A stretch of DNA of 64,000 bases from Urechidicola croceus (GCF_001761325.1 NZ_CP017478.1:1447501-1511500); one strand, 5' to 3'; counted from the first letter of the stretch, positions 45,795-54,674 are shown. The notes: a model not told the origin generated them from the sequence alone. Made by a program: numbers and translations.

Positions 45795-46070
45795 TTAAAC
45801 TATTTCTGCTGAAAGACCTAATGAAAGTAATTTAGTACAGCGTGGCTTTAAATAATCAAACTCGCCAGTTTTAACAGAACATTTACCCTTATAATGTACT
45901 AAAATTGTACACTGTTCTGCTTGTTCAGGGGTATGTTCGCACACATCTATCAATGAATTGATTACGAAATCAAATGTGTTTACATCATCATTATGCAAAA
46001 CAATTTCATACTTTCTAGACTCTTGTTCTAGAACATCAACATCTTCTTGTATTTTCTTTTTTGTACTCAT
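45795..46070 (-). CDS. clpS: ClpS adaptor for Clp protease
   Basis: 91 residues from the ATG at 46070 (MSTKKKIQEDVDV), preferred over an ATG at 46085 that would overlap prmA by 11 bases. Core NEIVLHNDDVNTF-like block (here KYEIVLHNDDVNTFDFVI) and HYKGKCSVKTGEFDYLKP. It delivers N-degron substrates to ClpAP/ClpCP. Immediately downstream of prmA. Confidence 0.93.
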   Translation of the reverse strand: MSTKKKIQEDVDVLEQESRKYEIVLHNDDVNTFDFVINSLIDVCEHTPEQAEQCTILVHYKGKCSVKTGEFDYLKPRCTKLLSLGLSAEIV

Positions 46071-46074
46071 AATC

Positions 46075-46911
46075 TTATTTCTCATACTTTAAAGCTACCC
46101 AATTATTTCTTTCTATAAATGTTTCCATTTTAAGTCCGTATTTAGAAACCTCAGTATCTATTATTGGAATATCTTCTTGATAAAATCCACTTAATAGTAA
46201 AATTCCATTCTCATTTAAACAATTCGTATAAATAGACATGTCGTTCAATAAAATATTTCGATTAATATTAGCAATAATAACATCATATTTTTTATTGATA
46301 AGCAGTGATGCGTCGCCCTCATAAACGCTAATCGACTTACAATTATTGCGCTCTGCATTTTCAACGGAATTTAAGAAACACCAATTATCAATATCAATCG
46401 CATCTATTGATTTTGCACCTCTCATTTCAGCAAAAATTGCTAAAATTCCAGTTCCACATCCCATGTCCAATATTTTTTTATCTTTTAAATTTAAATTTAA
46501 AAGATGTTGAACCATCATATGAGTTGTTTCATGATGCCCAGTTCCAAAACTCATTTTTGGCTCAATAATTATATCATATTTAAGATTAGGATTGTCATGA
46601 AAAGGAGCTCTAATACTAACCATGTCATCTACCTGAATTGGGCTAAAATTCTTTTCCCACTCACTATTCCAATTGGTCTGTTCAATTTCTTCAACATCAT
46701 AAGAAATATTGAATTCATCATTGGACAAGACAAATATAGCATCTAAAATATGTTGATTCCACTCATCTTTTTGAACATAGGCAATCACACCTTTATCTGT
46801 TTCTACAAAACTTTCAAAACCCGCATAGCCTAATTCAGCAATTAAAATTTCTGTTGCCGGTTCTTTTGGGCTAATTGTAAAGTTGTATGATAAGTAAATA
46901 GAATCTGACAT
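46075..46911 (-). CDS. prmA: Ribosomal protein L11 methyltransferase
   Basis: 278 residues from the ATG at 46911. An upstream ATG at 46932 lies within the -7 element TAAATTTG (complement of 46930-46937). SAM-binding motif ILDMGCGTGILAIFA, then IDAIDIDNWC and NPxY-like IIANINRNIL. It trimethylates ribosomal protein L11. Confidence 0.93.
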   Translation of the reverse strand: MSDSIYLSYNFTISPKEPATEILIAELGYAGFESFVETDKGVIAYVQKDEWNQHILDAIFVLSNDEFNISYDVEEIEQTNWNSEWEKNFSPIQVDDMVSIRAPFHDNPNLKYDIIIEPKMSFGTGHHETTHMMVQHLLNLNLKDKKILDMGCGTGILAIFAEMRGAKSIDAIDIDNWCFLNSVENAERNNCKSISVYEGDASLLINKKYDVIIANINRNILLNDMSIYTNCLNENGILLLSGFYQEDIPIIDTEVSKYGLKMETFIERNNWVALKYEK

Positions 46912-46984
46912 CAATATAGTTTTTTGATGCAAATTTAAGAATTAATTACAACTGTAATTAGATATTACAAAATTAACATTGTAA

Positions 46985-47025
46985 ATAAAAAAAACCTCAA
47001 ATATTGAAATAAATGAGGTTTTTGA
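46985..47025. terminator. Terminator after tpiA
   Basis: AAAAACCTCA and TGAGGTTTTT arms around a 14-base AT-rich loop; T-run on the minus strand after the tpiA stop. Confidence 0.75.
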
Positions 47026-47048
47026 AAATATTTTAACTGTTTGTAAAA

Positions 47049-47807
47049 TTAAATCGCGTTTACTATTGCAACAAAATCATCAACATTTAATGCTGCTCCA
47101 CCAATCAATCCACCGTCAACATCTGGTTTAGAGAAAATCTCAACTGCGTTTGCTGGTTTTACACTTCCTCCGTAAAGAATTGAAATTCCATCAGCTAAAT
47201 TTTGAGTATATTTATCAGCAATAATTTTACGAATAAATGCGTGCATTTCTTGTGCTTGTTCAGGTGATGCAGTTTCGCCTGTGCCTATTGCCCAAACTGG
47301 CTCATAAGCCAATATAATATTTCTCCAATCTTCAGCCTCTAGATGAAATAATGCATTTTTTAATTGACTTTCAACAACTTTAAAGTGGTTTCCAGATTTC
47401 CTATCTTCTAATTCTTCTCCAAAACAAAAAATTACTTCTAAATTATATTTATAAGACAAGTCTACTTTTTTAGCTAATAATTCATCTGTTTCACCAAAAT
47501 ATGCTCTACGCTCAGAGTGGCCAAGAATTACCAATTCAACCCCTATATCTTCTAACATTGCTCCAGAAATTTCACCTGTATACGCTCCACTTTCTTCTTG
47601 ATGCATATTTTGTGCAGCTACTTCAACAACTGAATCTTCAGTTGAGTCAAGTACACCTGTTAGGTTTACATAAGTTGGAGCAACAATGACTCTTGTATCT
47701 TCAAGTTTATCACCATTTACCTTGTCAGAAATTGCTTCAACAAGTGCTTTTGACTCTGCTAAAGTTTTGTTCATTTTCCAGTTTCCTGCTACGATTTTTG
47801 TTCTCAT
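47049..47807 (-). CDS. tpiA: Triosephosphate isomerase
   Basis: 252 residues. Substrate Lys in GNWKMNK, catalytic His in LGHSERRAYFGE, catalytic Glu in AYEPVWAIGTG, phosphate loop ILYGGSVKP. Central glycolytic enzyme. It starts 20 bases after the permease gene and may be co-transcribed with it. Confidence 0.97.
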   Translation of the reverse strand: MRTKIVAGNWKMNKTLAESKALVEAISDKVNGDKLEDTRVIVAPTYVNLTGVLDSTEDSVVEVAAQNMHQEESGAYTGEISGAMLEDIGVELVILGHSERRAYFGETDELLAKKVDLSYKYNLEVIFCFGEELEDRKSGNHFKVVESQLKNALFHLEAEDWRNIILAYEPVWAIGTGETASPEQAQEMHAFIRKIIADKYTQNLADGISILYGGSVKPANAVEIFSKPDVDGGLIGGAALNVDDFVAIVNAI

Positions 47808-47827
47808 TAAATTTATTTTTAGTTGTA

Positions 47828-48904
47828 TTATTTTATTCTAATTCTTGGGTCTAATAAACCATAAATTATATCAACAAAGATATTGATAATAATAAACATT
47901 GTTGCTATAATCAATACACTTCCCATAATAATTGGTAAATCTAAGGTATTTAAAGCATTTACTATTTCTTTTCCTAAACCATTCCAATTAAAAATGTATT
48001 CAACAAATACCGCTCCTGCCAACAAAGAGGCAAACCAACCTGAAACTGCTGTAACTACTGGATTTAAAGCATTTTTTAAAGCATGTTTTTTTATTATACT
48101 ATGCATTGATAAACCCTTGGCTTTAGCAGTTCTAATATAATCTTGCCCCATAACTTCAAGCAAAGAATTCCGCATAAGTTGAATAATAACTGCTAATGGG
48201 CGAATTCCTAATACAATTGCTGGTAAAATTAAATTTTTTAACCTTAATGTAGTTCCTTCTCCAAAATCATCTACTTCATACAAACTTCCTGTCATATTTA
48301 AATTGGTATATTCATGTAGGATAAAACCAAAAAACCAAGCAAATAGTATTGCCGAAAAAAACGATGGCACACTCATACCAAGTGTACTGATGATTGATAT
48401 AATTCGATCAAAAAAAGTGTCTTTATAAACTGCTGATAATATTCCGAAAAAAATTCCAATAATGATGGCTATCGAAATAGCAGAAACTGCCAATACAAAC
48501 GTATTTGGTAGAGTTTCAGCAATGACTGCAGACACCTTTTTCCCTTTTTTCTGAAATGACTCTCTTAAATATGGGAATTTTATCACCATAGATTTATTAC
48601 CGATTGAAAATAATTTTATAAAACTATATTTATCAGTATCTAAAAATGTATAACTATCATTTGTTTTACTATGAATTGAAATGGGTGAAACATCATTTAA
48701 ATAATATAAATATTGTGTAGAAATTGGCTTATCAAAACCATATTTTTTACGAATAATTTCTAATTGAGCTGAATCTTCTCGTTGGTCTAACATCATTCTT
48801 GCGGGATCACCAGGAAGTACATTAAATAAAAAGAAAATTACAGTAACTACACCAAAAAGCGTAAGTAATCCATAAAAAAATTTATTTAAAATGTAGTTTA
48901 ACAA
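47828..48904 (-). CDS. OppB/DppB-type ABC transporter permease
   Basis: 358 residues, with the family opening (LLTLFGVVTVIFFLFNVLPGDPA), an extracytoplasmic loop, and the EAA loop in MGQDYIRTAKAKGLSMHSIIKKHALKNAL. The peptide-importer family normally comes with OppC, OppD/F and OppA genes, none of which are adjacent. Promoter TATATTTG (complement of 48923-48930). Confidence 0.88.
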   Translation of the reverse strand: MLNYILNKFFYGLLTLFGVVTVIFFLFNVLPGDPARMMLDQREDSAQLEIIRKKYGFDKPISTQYLYYLNDVSPISIHSKTNDSYTFLDTDKYSFIKLFSIGNKSMVIKFPYLRESFQKKGKKVSAVIAETLPNTFVLAVSAISIAIIIGIFFGILSAVYKDTFFDRIISIISTLGMSVPSFFSAILFAWFFGFILHEYTNLNMTGSLYEVDDFGEGTTLRLKNLILPAIVLGIRPLAVIIQLMRNSLLEVMGQDYIRTAKAKGLSMHSIIKKHALKNALNPVVTAVSGWFASLLAGAVFVEYIFNWNGLGKEIVNALNTLDLPIIMGSVLIIATMFIIINIFVDIIYGLLDPRIRIK

Positions 48905-48950
48905 AATGATGATTTATAGTAACAAATATAAGTTAAACTATTAAAATTAG

Positions 48951-48958
48951 TACATTTG
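48951..48958 (+). promoter_or_regulatory. -7 element of pyrF
   Basis: TACATTTG, 22 bases before the pyrF ATG, and only 20 bases from the -7 element of the divergent permease gene. Confidence 0.6.
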
Positions 48959-48980
48959 TCAAACGCATTTATTTTCAACA

Positions 48981-49796
48981 ATGACCAAACAAGAACTTAT
49001 CAATCAAATCAAACTTAAAAAATCTTTTTTATGTATTGGTTTAGATGTAGATTTAGAAAAGATTCCAAAATATTTATTAGAATTTGAAGATCCAATTTTT
49101 GAATTTAACAAACAAATTATTGATGCAACTCACCATCTTACAGTTGCCTACAAACCAAACACTGCTTTTTACGAAGCCTATGGCCTGAAAGGTTGGAAGT
49201 CACTTGAAAAAACAATCAATTATCTTAATGAAAATTACCCTGAAGTTTTTACAATTGCTGATGCGAAACGTGGAGATATTGGTAATACTTCAACAATGTA
49301 CGCCAAAGCATTTTTTGAGGATTTAAATTTTGATTCTGTTACTGTAGCTCCTTATATGGGAAGTGATTCTGTAGAGCCTTTTTTAACATTTAAAGACAAG
49401 TTTACAATTATGCTTGCACTAACTTCTAATAAAGGTGGATTAGATTTTCAAGGCCTAACAGTAAATGGTAAAAAATTATATCAAGAAGTCTTATCTACAT
49501 CTTTAACTTGGAAAAATAGTAATAATTTAATGTATGTTGTCGGAGCAACAAAAGCTGAATATTTTGAAGATATACGCAAATATGTTCCAAATCATTTTTT
49601 GTTAGTTCCTGGAGTTGGTGCACAAGGGGGAAATTTAAAAGATGTTTGTAAATACGGTTTAACAGATGAAATTGGGCTTTTAGTCAATTCTTCAAGAGGA
49701 ATTATTTACGCTGGAAACGACTCTGATTTTGCCATTAAAGCACAAGAGAAAGCATTTGAATTACAACAAGAAATGAAAGGTATTATGCTAAAGTAG
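48981..49796 (+). CDS. pyrF: Orotidine 5'-phosphate decarboxylase (type 2)
   Basis: 271 residues, the length of the longer group. [12 protein letters not shown] near the start, the catalytic [10 protein letters not shown], and [11 protein letters not shown] near the end. It makes UMP in pyrimidine synthesis. Confidence 0.95.
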   Translation: MTKQELINQIKLKKSFLCIGLDVDLEKIPKYLLEFEDPIFEFNKQIIDATHHLTVAYKPNTAFYEAYGLKGWKSLEKTINYLNENYPEVFTIADAKRGDIGNTSTMYAKAFFEDLNFDSVTVAPYMGSDSVEPFLTFKDKFTIMLALTSNKGGLDFQGLTVNGKKLYQEVLSTSLTWKNSNNLMYVVGATKAEYFEDIRKYVPNHFLLVPGVGAQGGNLKDVCKYGLTDEIGLLVNSSRGIIYAGNDSDFAIKAQEKAFELQQEMKGIMLK

Positions 49797-49820
49797 TTTA
49801 CTTCTAAAAATATTAATAAT

Positions 49821-49850
49821 AAAGAAGCCGAGAAAATTCTCGGCTTCTTT
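49821..49850. terminator. Bidirectional terminator between pyrF and the DUF4197 gene
   Basis: Perfect arms AAAGAAGCCGAGAA and TTCTCGGCTTCTTT with a 2-base centre, placed between convergent genes. Confidence 0.9.
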
Positions 49851-49854
49851 TATC

Positions 49855-50559
49855 TTATTTATTGTCTTGTAGTGCAAAAACTCGCCTCAATAAATCAGAG
49901 GTTCTTTTACTTACTTTCTCTCTAATTTCCATTTCTTCGACTTCAACCATAGTATAAACTCCTTTTAATGCTTCACCAGTCACATAATCTGTTAAATCTG
50001 GATTCACTTCATTTGTAAAAGGAATATTATTATATTTTGTAATTAGGTTTTCCCATATTTTATCTGCTCCTACTTTTTGAAATGAATTGTTAATAATCGG
50101 ATTGAATTTTTGATATAATACATCATTTGTTCTATCTTTTAAATAGGTGGTAGCCGCATTTGAATTCCCCATTAAAATACCTTTCGCATCAGCAAAAGTC
50201 ATCCCTTTAACTGCATCCACAAAAATTGGAATTGCTTCTCCAACAGCATCTTCTGCCGCTCTATTCAATACTTTTAAACCTTCATCTGCTAAACTAGACA
50301 AACCAATTTTTCTTAATGTTTCATCAACCTTTTTTAACTCATCAGGCAAAAGTATTTTTACCATTTCATTTTTAAAAAATCCATCTTCTAGTGCTAATGA
50401 ATTCACTTGATTTGTTATTCCGTTATTCAAGGCTTCTTTTAAACCTCCTCCAATTTGTTCAGTTGTGATTCCTCCATTTGGTAATTGATTAACTACTTCT
50501 TGTAATTCTGCACAACTTACTAACGAAAACATCAGTATTAAAATCAAATATTTCTTCAT
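49855..50559 (-). CDS. DUF4197 lipoprotein
   Basis: 234 residues. Lipoprotein signal with lipobox LVSC near residue 16. The rest is helical and matches the DUF4197 pattern (GLKEALNNGITNQV, IKILLP-like VKILLPDELKKVDETLRKIGL, FADAKGILMGNSNAATTYLK). Function unknown; expected to be anchored in the periplasm or outer membrane. Confidence 0.87.
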   Translation of the reverse strand: MKKYLILILMFSLVSCAELQEVVNQLPNGGITTEQIGGGLKEALNNGITNQVNSLALEDGFFKNEMVKILLPDELKKVDETLRKIGLSSLADEGLKVLNRAAEDAVGEAIPIFVDAVKGMTFADAKGILMGNSNAATTYLKDRTNDVLYQKFNPIINNSFQKVGADKIWENLITKYNNIPFTNEVNPDLTDYVTGEALKGVYTMVEVEEMEIREKVSKRTSDLLRRVFALQDNK

Positions 50560-50572
50560 AATTTATTTATTG

Positions 50573-50743
50573 TTATTTGATAAAACTATCAGTCTTTTTA
50601 TCATATCCAAAAGGGCAATGTTTACATCCGCTTTTACAGCAATACCCTCGCTTTAAATGATATTTCTCTGTAAAAACCCTATAACCCTGTTCATTAACAT
50701 AAAAATCATCTGCTGCTAATTTTGGTAAACTATTATCCATCAT
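50573..50743 (-). CDS. DUF5522-like small cysteine-rich protein
   Basis: 56 residues. The core reads FTEKYHLKRGYCCKSGCKHC followed by PFGYDK, a His/Cys-rich pattern (C-C-x3-C-x2-C) typical of this small family, probably binding zinc or another metal. Start at 50743 or, one codon on, at 50740. It lies 13 bases upstream of the DUF4197 lipoprotein gene in the same direction. Confidence 0.78.
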   Translation of the reverse strand: MMDNSLPKLAADDFYVNEQGYRVFTEKYHLKRGYCCKSGCKHCPFGYDKKTDSFIK

Positions 50744-50966
50744 AAGTTTGCTAAATTAATTCATTTATTTAACTCTTTCAATCTAGAAAAGCATTTAAAA
50801 TAAAATAATAAAAATCTATCATTAAATAAGAACAATCAATTTTGATTATGTTTTTATATTTCATAATTTTGAAAGTAATAATAGTATCAATCTAAAAAAA
50901 GGTATTATTAAACAACTTACAGACAGTCAACTGTAAATTAATTAGTAAATAACTTAATTAACATAT

Positions 50967-51545
50967 TTGGAACCTATTCAACTAAAAGGTGTGTTTATAT
51001 CAAGTAAGGGATATAAAAAACAGCTCATTTTAAAAAATAATGAGGTGCCTATTATGCTATCTTTTCTAAAAAATATAATTAAAGATGAAGTATTGATTAT
51101 AAACACTAATCTTGGGTTAGAAATCTATTACAATTCTTCGATCGACTATGGTAATATAATAACAAAATCATTTTTACTTTTAATTTCTAAAAAAGATAAA
51201 ATGGCAAATGATTATAGAATAGCAGTTTGCTCTTCATTAATTGAAGTTACTAAAACTATTAAATTGTCATTTGTCCGACTATCTACTATGCCATTATTAT
51301 TTTCAAGTTATACTAAAAGTCTTTTGTTTCAACTTAACTCAAATTTTCTTCACAACACTGGTATCATGAAAGAATTATATGCAGTTTTGCATGAAACTTT
51401 AGTGATTTTAAATCATAATGAATTCTACTCAAAAAAAACATATGACTTTCAAACTAGTGTTCAAGAATTATTTAAACAAATAAAATATTATCCTTTACTC
51501 AATCAACTCATTAAAGAGTCTACAAGTATATTAAGAGTAAATTAA
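50967..51545 (+). CDS. Hypothetical protein, unrecognised
   Basis: 192 residues from a TTG at 50967; an in-frame stop lies 12 bases upstream, and the first ATG would drop 28 residues. No signal peptide, membrane helix or familiar motif is seen. It is a mixed alpha/beta protein rich in Leu, Ile, Ser and Lys. A -7-like CATATTTG (50962-50969) overlaps the TTG, which argues for a later start such as ATG 51051 or GTG 50988. Codon use is like that of its neighbours. Confidence 0.55.
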   Translation: MEPIQLKGVFISSKGYKKQLILKNNEVPIMLSFLKNIIKDEVLIINTNLGLEIYYNSSIDYGNIITKSFLLLISKKDKMANDYRIAVCSSLIEVTKTIKLSFVRLSTMPLLFSSYTKSLLFQLNSNFLHNTGIMKELYAVLHETLVILNHNEFYSKKTYDFQTSVQELFKQIKYYPLLNQLIKESTSILRVN

Positions 51546-51609
51546 TTTATTAACAAAAAAAGCGTAACTAATTAAAGTCACACCTTTTATTTTTTTTATT
51601 ATAGTAATC

Positions 51610-52131
51610 TTATTTTTCGAACGGTGGGTATTTAGCCATAATCTCACCAACAAATTCTTTAATTCTCGCTTCTTTTTTCTCAACATTATTCATTGTTAAG
51701 GCTCCTCTTCCAATACCTTGCCACACTAATTCTTTCTTTTGATTATCAATTAAGTCAATAAATAAGGTTCCTTCATTATATTGCGAAATATGTGTACCGA
51801 AATTTGGTCCATAATACCAAGGTCTCCAGAAATAATTATAATCATTATATATATTTATTTTCTTACTAGATTTAGCAAAAATATTTACAATCACATCAGG
51901 ATTTTCTGATTTAGTCATTCCTTGTGCTAACAATTCTGATTCAATAGCACGTAGAATTCTACGTTTATCAAGATCAGAAATATCAACTTTATCTACTCCT
52001 TTCTTGTAAAATGCAAAAGTTTTATATTGACTAAAATCAGCCTTTGTGTCATAGTCAGTTGCCACTTTTACACTTGAACAAGATGCTACCATAAATAATA
52101 ATGCTAATGGTAAAAATTTTATAAGTTTCAT
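51610..52131 (-). CDS. DUF4136 lipoprotein
   Basis: 173 residues, lipobox VASC near residue 18. The DUF4136 pattern is clear (VATDYDTKADFSQYKTFAFY, NPDVIVNIFAKSSKK, GTLFIDLIDNQKKELVWQGIG). Function unknown. Confidence 0.9.
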   Translation of the reverse strand: MKLIKFLPLALLFMVASCSSVKVATDYDTKADFSQYKTFAFYKKGVDKVDISDLDKRRILRAIESELLAQGMTKSENPDVIVNIFAKSSKKINIYNDYNYFWRPWYYGPNFGTHISQYNEGTLFIDLIDNQKKELVWQGIGRGALTMNNVEKKEARIKEFVGEIMAKYPPFEK

Positions 52132-52296
52132 ACGTTTGTTTATTTATTTAATCATCAATCATTATAGGTGTCTCATTTTCAAACAATACCTATTCATTCT
52201 AATTCATCAATAATCGTACCAAAAATAGTGAAAAATTATCTAAAATTACGGTATAATCATTGTAATAAAAAACTGTATATTTACTATAGAAATGCT

Positions 52297-52620
52297 ATGA
52301 TAATAATCTCTAAACATATAATTCCCGATAAATTTGTGGGCTTAACAATATTCCCTTTTATCTTTTTAAAAAACAAAGATTTAAAAGGCAATAGAACTTT
52401 AGTCAATCATGAAAAAATTCATTTAAAACAACAGTTAGAATTATTATGGGTTCCTTTTTTCTTATGGTATAGTGTTGAATTTTTAATTAAACTAATTATC
52501 TACAAAAATTGGCATGAAGCATATAGAAATATCTCTTTCGAAAAAGAAGCCTATCAAAATGAAAGTAATTTTAATTATCTGAATCAAAGAAAATTATTTG
52601 CATTTTTAAAATTACTCTAA
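52297..52620 (+). CDS. Small membrane-associated HExxH protein
   Basis: 107 residues from the ATG at 52297; a 43-residue extension to 52168 has atypical composition and runs through a -7-like TATATTTA (52276-52283). It contains NHEKIHLKQQLELL, a HExxH motif as in zinc peptidases, followed by a hydrophobic helix (VPFFLWYSVEFLIKL) and YRNISFEKEAYQNES, where the Glu could be the third ligand. I recall similar unnamed proteins in flavobacteria. Proteolytic activity is not shown. Confidence 0.7.
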   Translation: MIIISKHIIPDKFVGLTIFPFIFLKNKDLKGNRTLVNHEKIHLKQQLELLWVPFFLWYSVEFLIKLIIYKNWHEAYRNISFEKEAYQNESNFNYLNQRKLFAFLKLL

Positions 52621-52660
52621 ACTTTAACTTTTAAAAAGTTTAAAAAAAAATGAAATTATT

Positions 52661-52690
52661 GCGTCTTTTTAAACTTTATTTCGTCTAATA
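52661..52690 (+). promoter_or_regulatory. Possible ECF-type promoter of the cysteine-rich peptide
   Basis: GCGTC (52661-52665) and TCGTC followed by TAATATAT (52681-52692) lie exactly 20 bases apart. CGTC is the usual -10 core of ECF sigma promoters, and no good TAnnTTTG is present. Weak evidence, but it fits a peptide gene placed directly before an ECF sigma gene. Confidence 0.4.
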
Positions 52691-52715
52691 TATAAACAAC
52701 ATAAATTTAAATATT

Positions 52716-52817
52716 ATGAAAAATACAGAATGTACATGTAATTGTGGTCCTTGTAAAGAAGGAAATTGTAAAAATTGCACTTGTGAATCTTGCACATGTT
52801 CAAATTGTAATTGTTAG
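52716..52817 (+). CDS. Metallothionein-like 11-cysteine peptide
   Basis: 33 residues, 11 of them Cys (positions 6, 8, 10, 13, 18, 21, 23, 26, 28, 31, 33) in repeated CxC and CxxC pairs: MKNTECTCNCGPCKEGNCKN then CTCESCTCSNCNC. No hydrophobic core is possible; it should fold around soft metals such as Cu(I), Zn or Cd. I cannot assign it to a named metallothionein family. It directly precedes the SigZ-type sigma factor gene, whose product also ends in a Cys-rich tail. Confidence 0.75.
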   Translation: MKNTECTCNCGPCKEGNCKNCTCESCTCSNCNC

Positions 52818-52824
52818 TTATTAC

Positions 52825-52861
52825 AACGTCAGTTCGACTAAAATAAAATCGAACTGACGTT
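52825..52861 (+). repeat. 13-bp-arm inverted repeat between the Cys-rich peptide and the sigma gene
   Basis: AACGTCAGTTCGA (52825-52837) and its exact complement (52849-52861) around an 11-base A-rich loop. It ends 14 bases before the sigma factor ATG. There is no T-run directly after it, so it may act as a partial terminator or as a hairpin controlling translation. Confidence 0.75.
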
Positions 52862-52875
52862 AACAAAATTTTAAT

Positions 52876-53418
52876 ATGCAAACAAGTCAAATTTGGAATG
52901 AGTTTTCCGATTCATTAAAAAGATATATCAATAGTAGGGTTCACAATCAAACTGTTACTGATGATATATTGCAAGAAACTTTTGTCAAAATTCATCTTAA
53001 TATTAATAAAATAAAACAACAAGAAAGTCTTAAATCTTGGATTTATACTATTGCACACAATACAATGATAGACTATTTCAAAAAGCAATCTAAAATTGTA
53101 AATAAAACTATTAATCTTCAAGAAAACTTTGATGAAAACTTTGAGCACAGTCATAAAGACTGTTTATTACCATTAATAAATAACTTACCTCAAATATATC
53201 GCGAAGCAATAATTCTAAGCGAAATAAACGGTTTAAAACAAGCAGAGGTTGCCAAAATATTAGACATTTCACTTTCAGGAACAAAATCTAGAATTCAACG
53301 TGGACGAACATTATTAAAGCAAGGATTTATGGACTGTTGTGATTTTAAACTTAATGAGTCTGGTCATTTAACCGGAACAACAAATACAAAAGAAGATTGT
53401 AAAGTTTGTAATAACTAA
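52876..53418 (+). CDS. ECF RNA polymerase sigma factor, SigZ type
   Basis: 180 residues. Region 2 (DDILQETFVKIHLNINKI, SLKSWIYTIAHNTMIDYFKK) and region 4 (LPQIYREAIILSEINGLKQAEVAKILDISLSGTKSRIQRGR) are clear. The C-terminal tail (DCCDFKLNESGHL...EDCKVCNN) carries four cysteines, as in the SigZ group, and may sense metal or redox state. No anti-sigma gene follows; the next gene is convergent. Confidence 0.92.
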   Translation: MQTSQIWNEFSDSLKRYINSRVHNQTVTDDILQETFVKIHLNINKIKQQESLKSWIYTIAHNTMIDYFKKQSKIVNKTINLQENFDENFEHSHKDCLLPLINNLPQIYREAIILSEINGLKQAEVAKILDISLSGTKSRIQRGRTLLKQGFMDCCDFKLNESGHLTGTTNTKEDCKVCNN

Positions 53419-54635
53419 TTACTCTCTTCTTTTACTATTGTTTTTCGCAACCAAATTGACAACACTACTGCTAAAATTCCAAATATCCCCAAAACAAGAA
53501 ATGTAATTGGGTAGCCTAAGATTCCAACAACTATTAACATATAAGGGCTAAAAATATGGGCAATTGAAAAAGACATACTATATAATCCCATATATCTTCC
53601 TTCGTTACCAATTTTAGCTCTTTTCATTGCAAATGCATTGGTATATGGGAAACCAACCATTTCTCCAACTGTAATGAATAACATACTAACAATTAATATT
53701 CCTGACCAAGTATCAATAAGCAGTAGAAATATACTTGTTGCCATTAAAATTGACGCGTAAACAATTAGTTTTGTTGGTGGTATTTTCTTTTTCTCTATCC
53801 AATGAACCATTGGCATTTCTAACAAAAAAATCAAAAAACCATTTAATAAAAATAACAAACCTGTATAGACTGCTGTCAAACCGTAATGTTCAAAATGATA
53901 AATTGGCATCGTGTGAAATAAAGGGAAAAATATTATACCCATAGAAAAACTTATCCCTAAAAAAATCCAATATGGCTTATCTCGAAATACTGTAGCAGAA
54001 GCATCTAACAAATCTACCTCTTCTTTTTTCTCTTTTGGCTTGCTTTTCTTTTCTTTAACTAAATAGGTAAATAATAAAATTGAAAGAATACATGTTATAC
54101 CATCTATCCAAAATAACAGGTCATATCCATGACTAACTATTATAATACCTGCAATAAATGGACCTACTGTAAAACCTAAATTAATTGCCAATCGTATTAA
54201 AGTCAATGAACGAGTTCGATTTTCAGGCTTACTATATGTATTTAAAGAAACAAACATTGCTGGTCTAAACATATCAGCAATACTCATAATAAATAAAATA
54301 CTAAAGCACAATCCCCAAAAAGTTTTCACATATTGCAATCCAAAAAACAAAAATCCAGTAAGCAACATACTATAGATCATCACCTTATAAAAACCTATCT
54401 TGTCTGTCATTTTTCCACCTATCCAAGAGCCAATTGTAGACCCCACACCAAAAAAAGACATAATAACTGCAACCTGTACATAAGTAAATTCTAAATCTTC
54501 TTTTAAGTATTTTGACATAAATGGTAAAATCATAGTTCCAGCCCTATTGATAAATGTTACCAATGCTAGCCACCATATTTCTTTAGACAACCCTTTAAAT
54601 GAATCGGCATATAAATTTGCTGTACGTTTTAACAT
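53415..54635 (-). CDS. MFS transporter
   Basis: 406 residues, 12 membrane helices. The A-loop motif GGKMTDKIGFYKV follows helix 2, and a lysine-rich central loop (EKKSKPKEKKEEVDLL) splits the halves. Resembles the drug/unknown-solute exporters of the DHA type; substrate unknown. Its stop overlaps the sigma factor stop by 4 bases in convergent orientation. Confidence 0.87.
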   Translation of the reverse strand: MLKRTANLYADSFKGLSKEIWWLALVTFINRAGTMILPFMSKYLKEDLEFTYVQVAVIMSFFGVGSTIGSWIGGKMTDKIGFYKVMIYSMLLTGFLFFGLQYVKTFWGLCFSILFIMSIADMFRPAMFVSLNTYSKPENRTRSLTLIRLAINLGFTVGPFIAGIIIVSHGYDLLFWIDGITCILSILLFTYLVKEKKSKPKEKKEEVDLLDASATVFRDKPYWIFLGISFSMGIIFFPLFHTMPIYHFEHYGLTAVYTGLLFLLNGFLIFLLEMPMVHWIEKKKIPPTKLIVYASILMATSIFLLLIDTWSGILIVSMLFITVGEMVGFPYTNAFAMKRAKIGNEGRYMGLYSMSFSIAHIFSPYMLIVVGILGYPITFLVLGIFGILAVVLSIWLRKTIVKEESN

Positions 54636-54647
54636 AATTTAAAAATA

Positions 54648-54674
54648 AAAAATCCGGCATAGTGCCGGATTTTA
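54648..54674 (-). terminator. Terminator without an obvious upstream gene
   Basis: Stem AAAATCCGGCA/TGCCGGATTTT with a 3-base loop. It lies between divergent genes, upstream of the MFS start, so it must end a transcript made within 54675-54810 or insulate the MFS gene. Confidence 0.8.

Noticed and set aside
46912-46932. Earlier ATG for prmA
   Set aside because: It overlaps the -7 element TAAATTTG.
52168-52296. 43-residue N-terminal extension of the HExxH protein
   Set aside because: Composition changes abruptly and a promoter-like element lies inside it.
52825-52861. Hairpin after the cysteine-rich peptide called as an ordinary terminator
   Set aside because: No T-run follows the right arm and it lies 14 bases before the next start codon, so it is listed as a repeat with a possible regulatory role.
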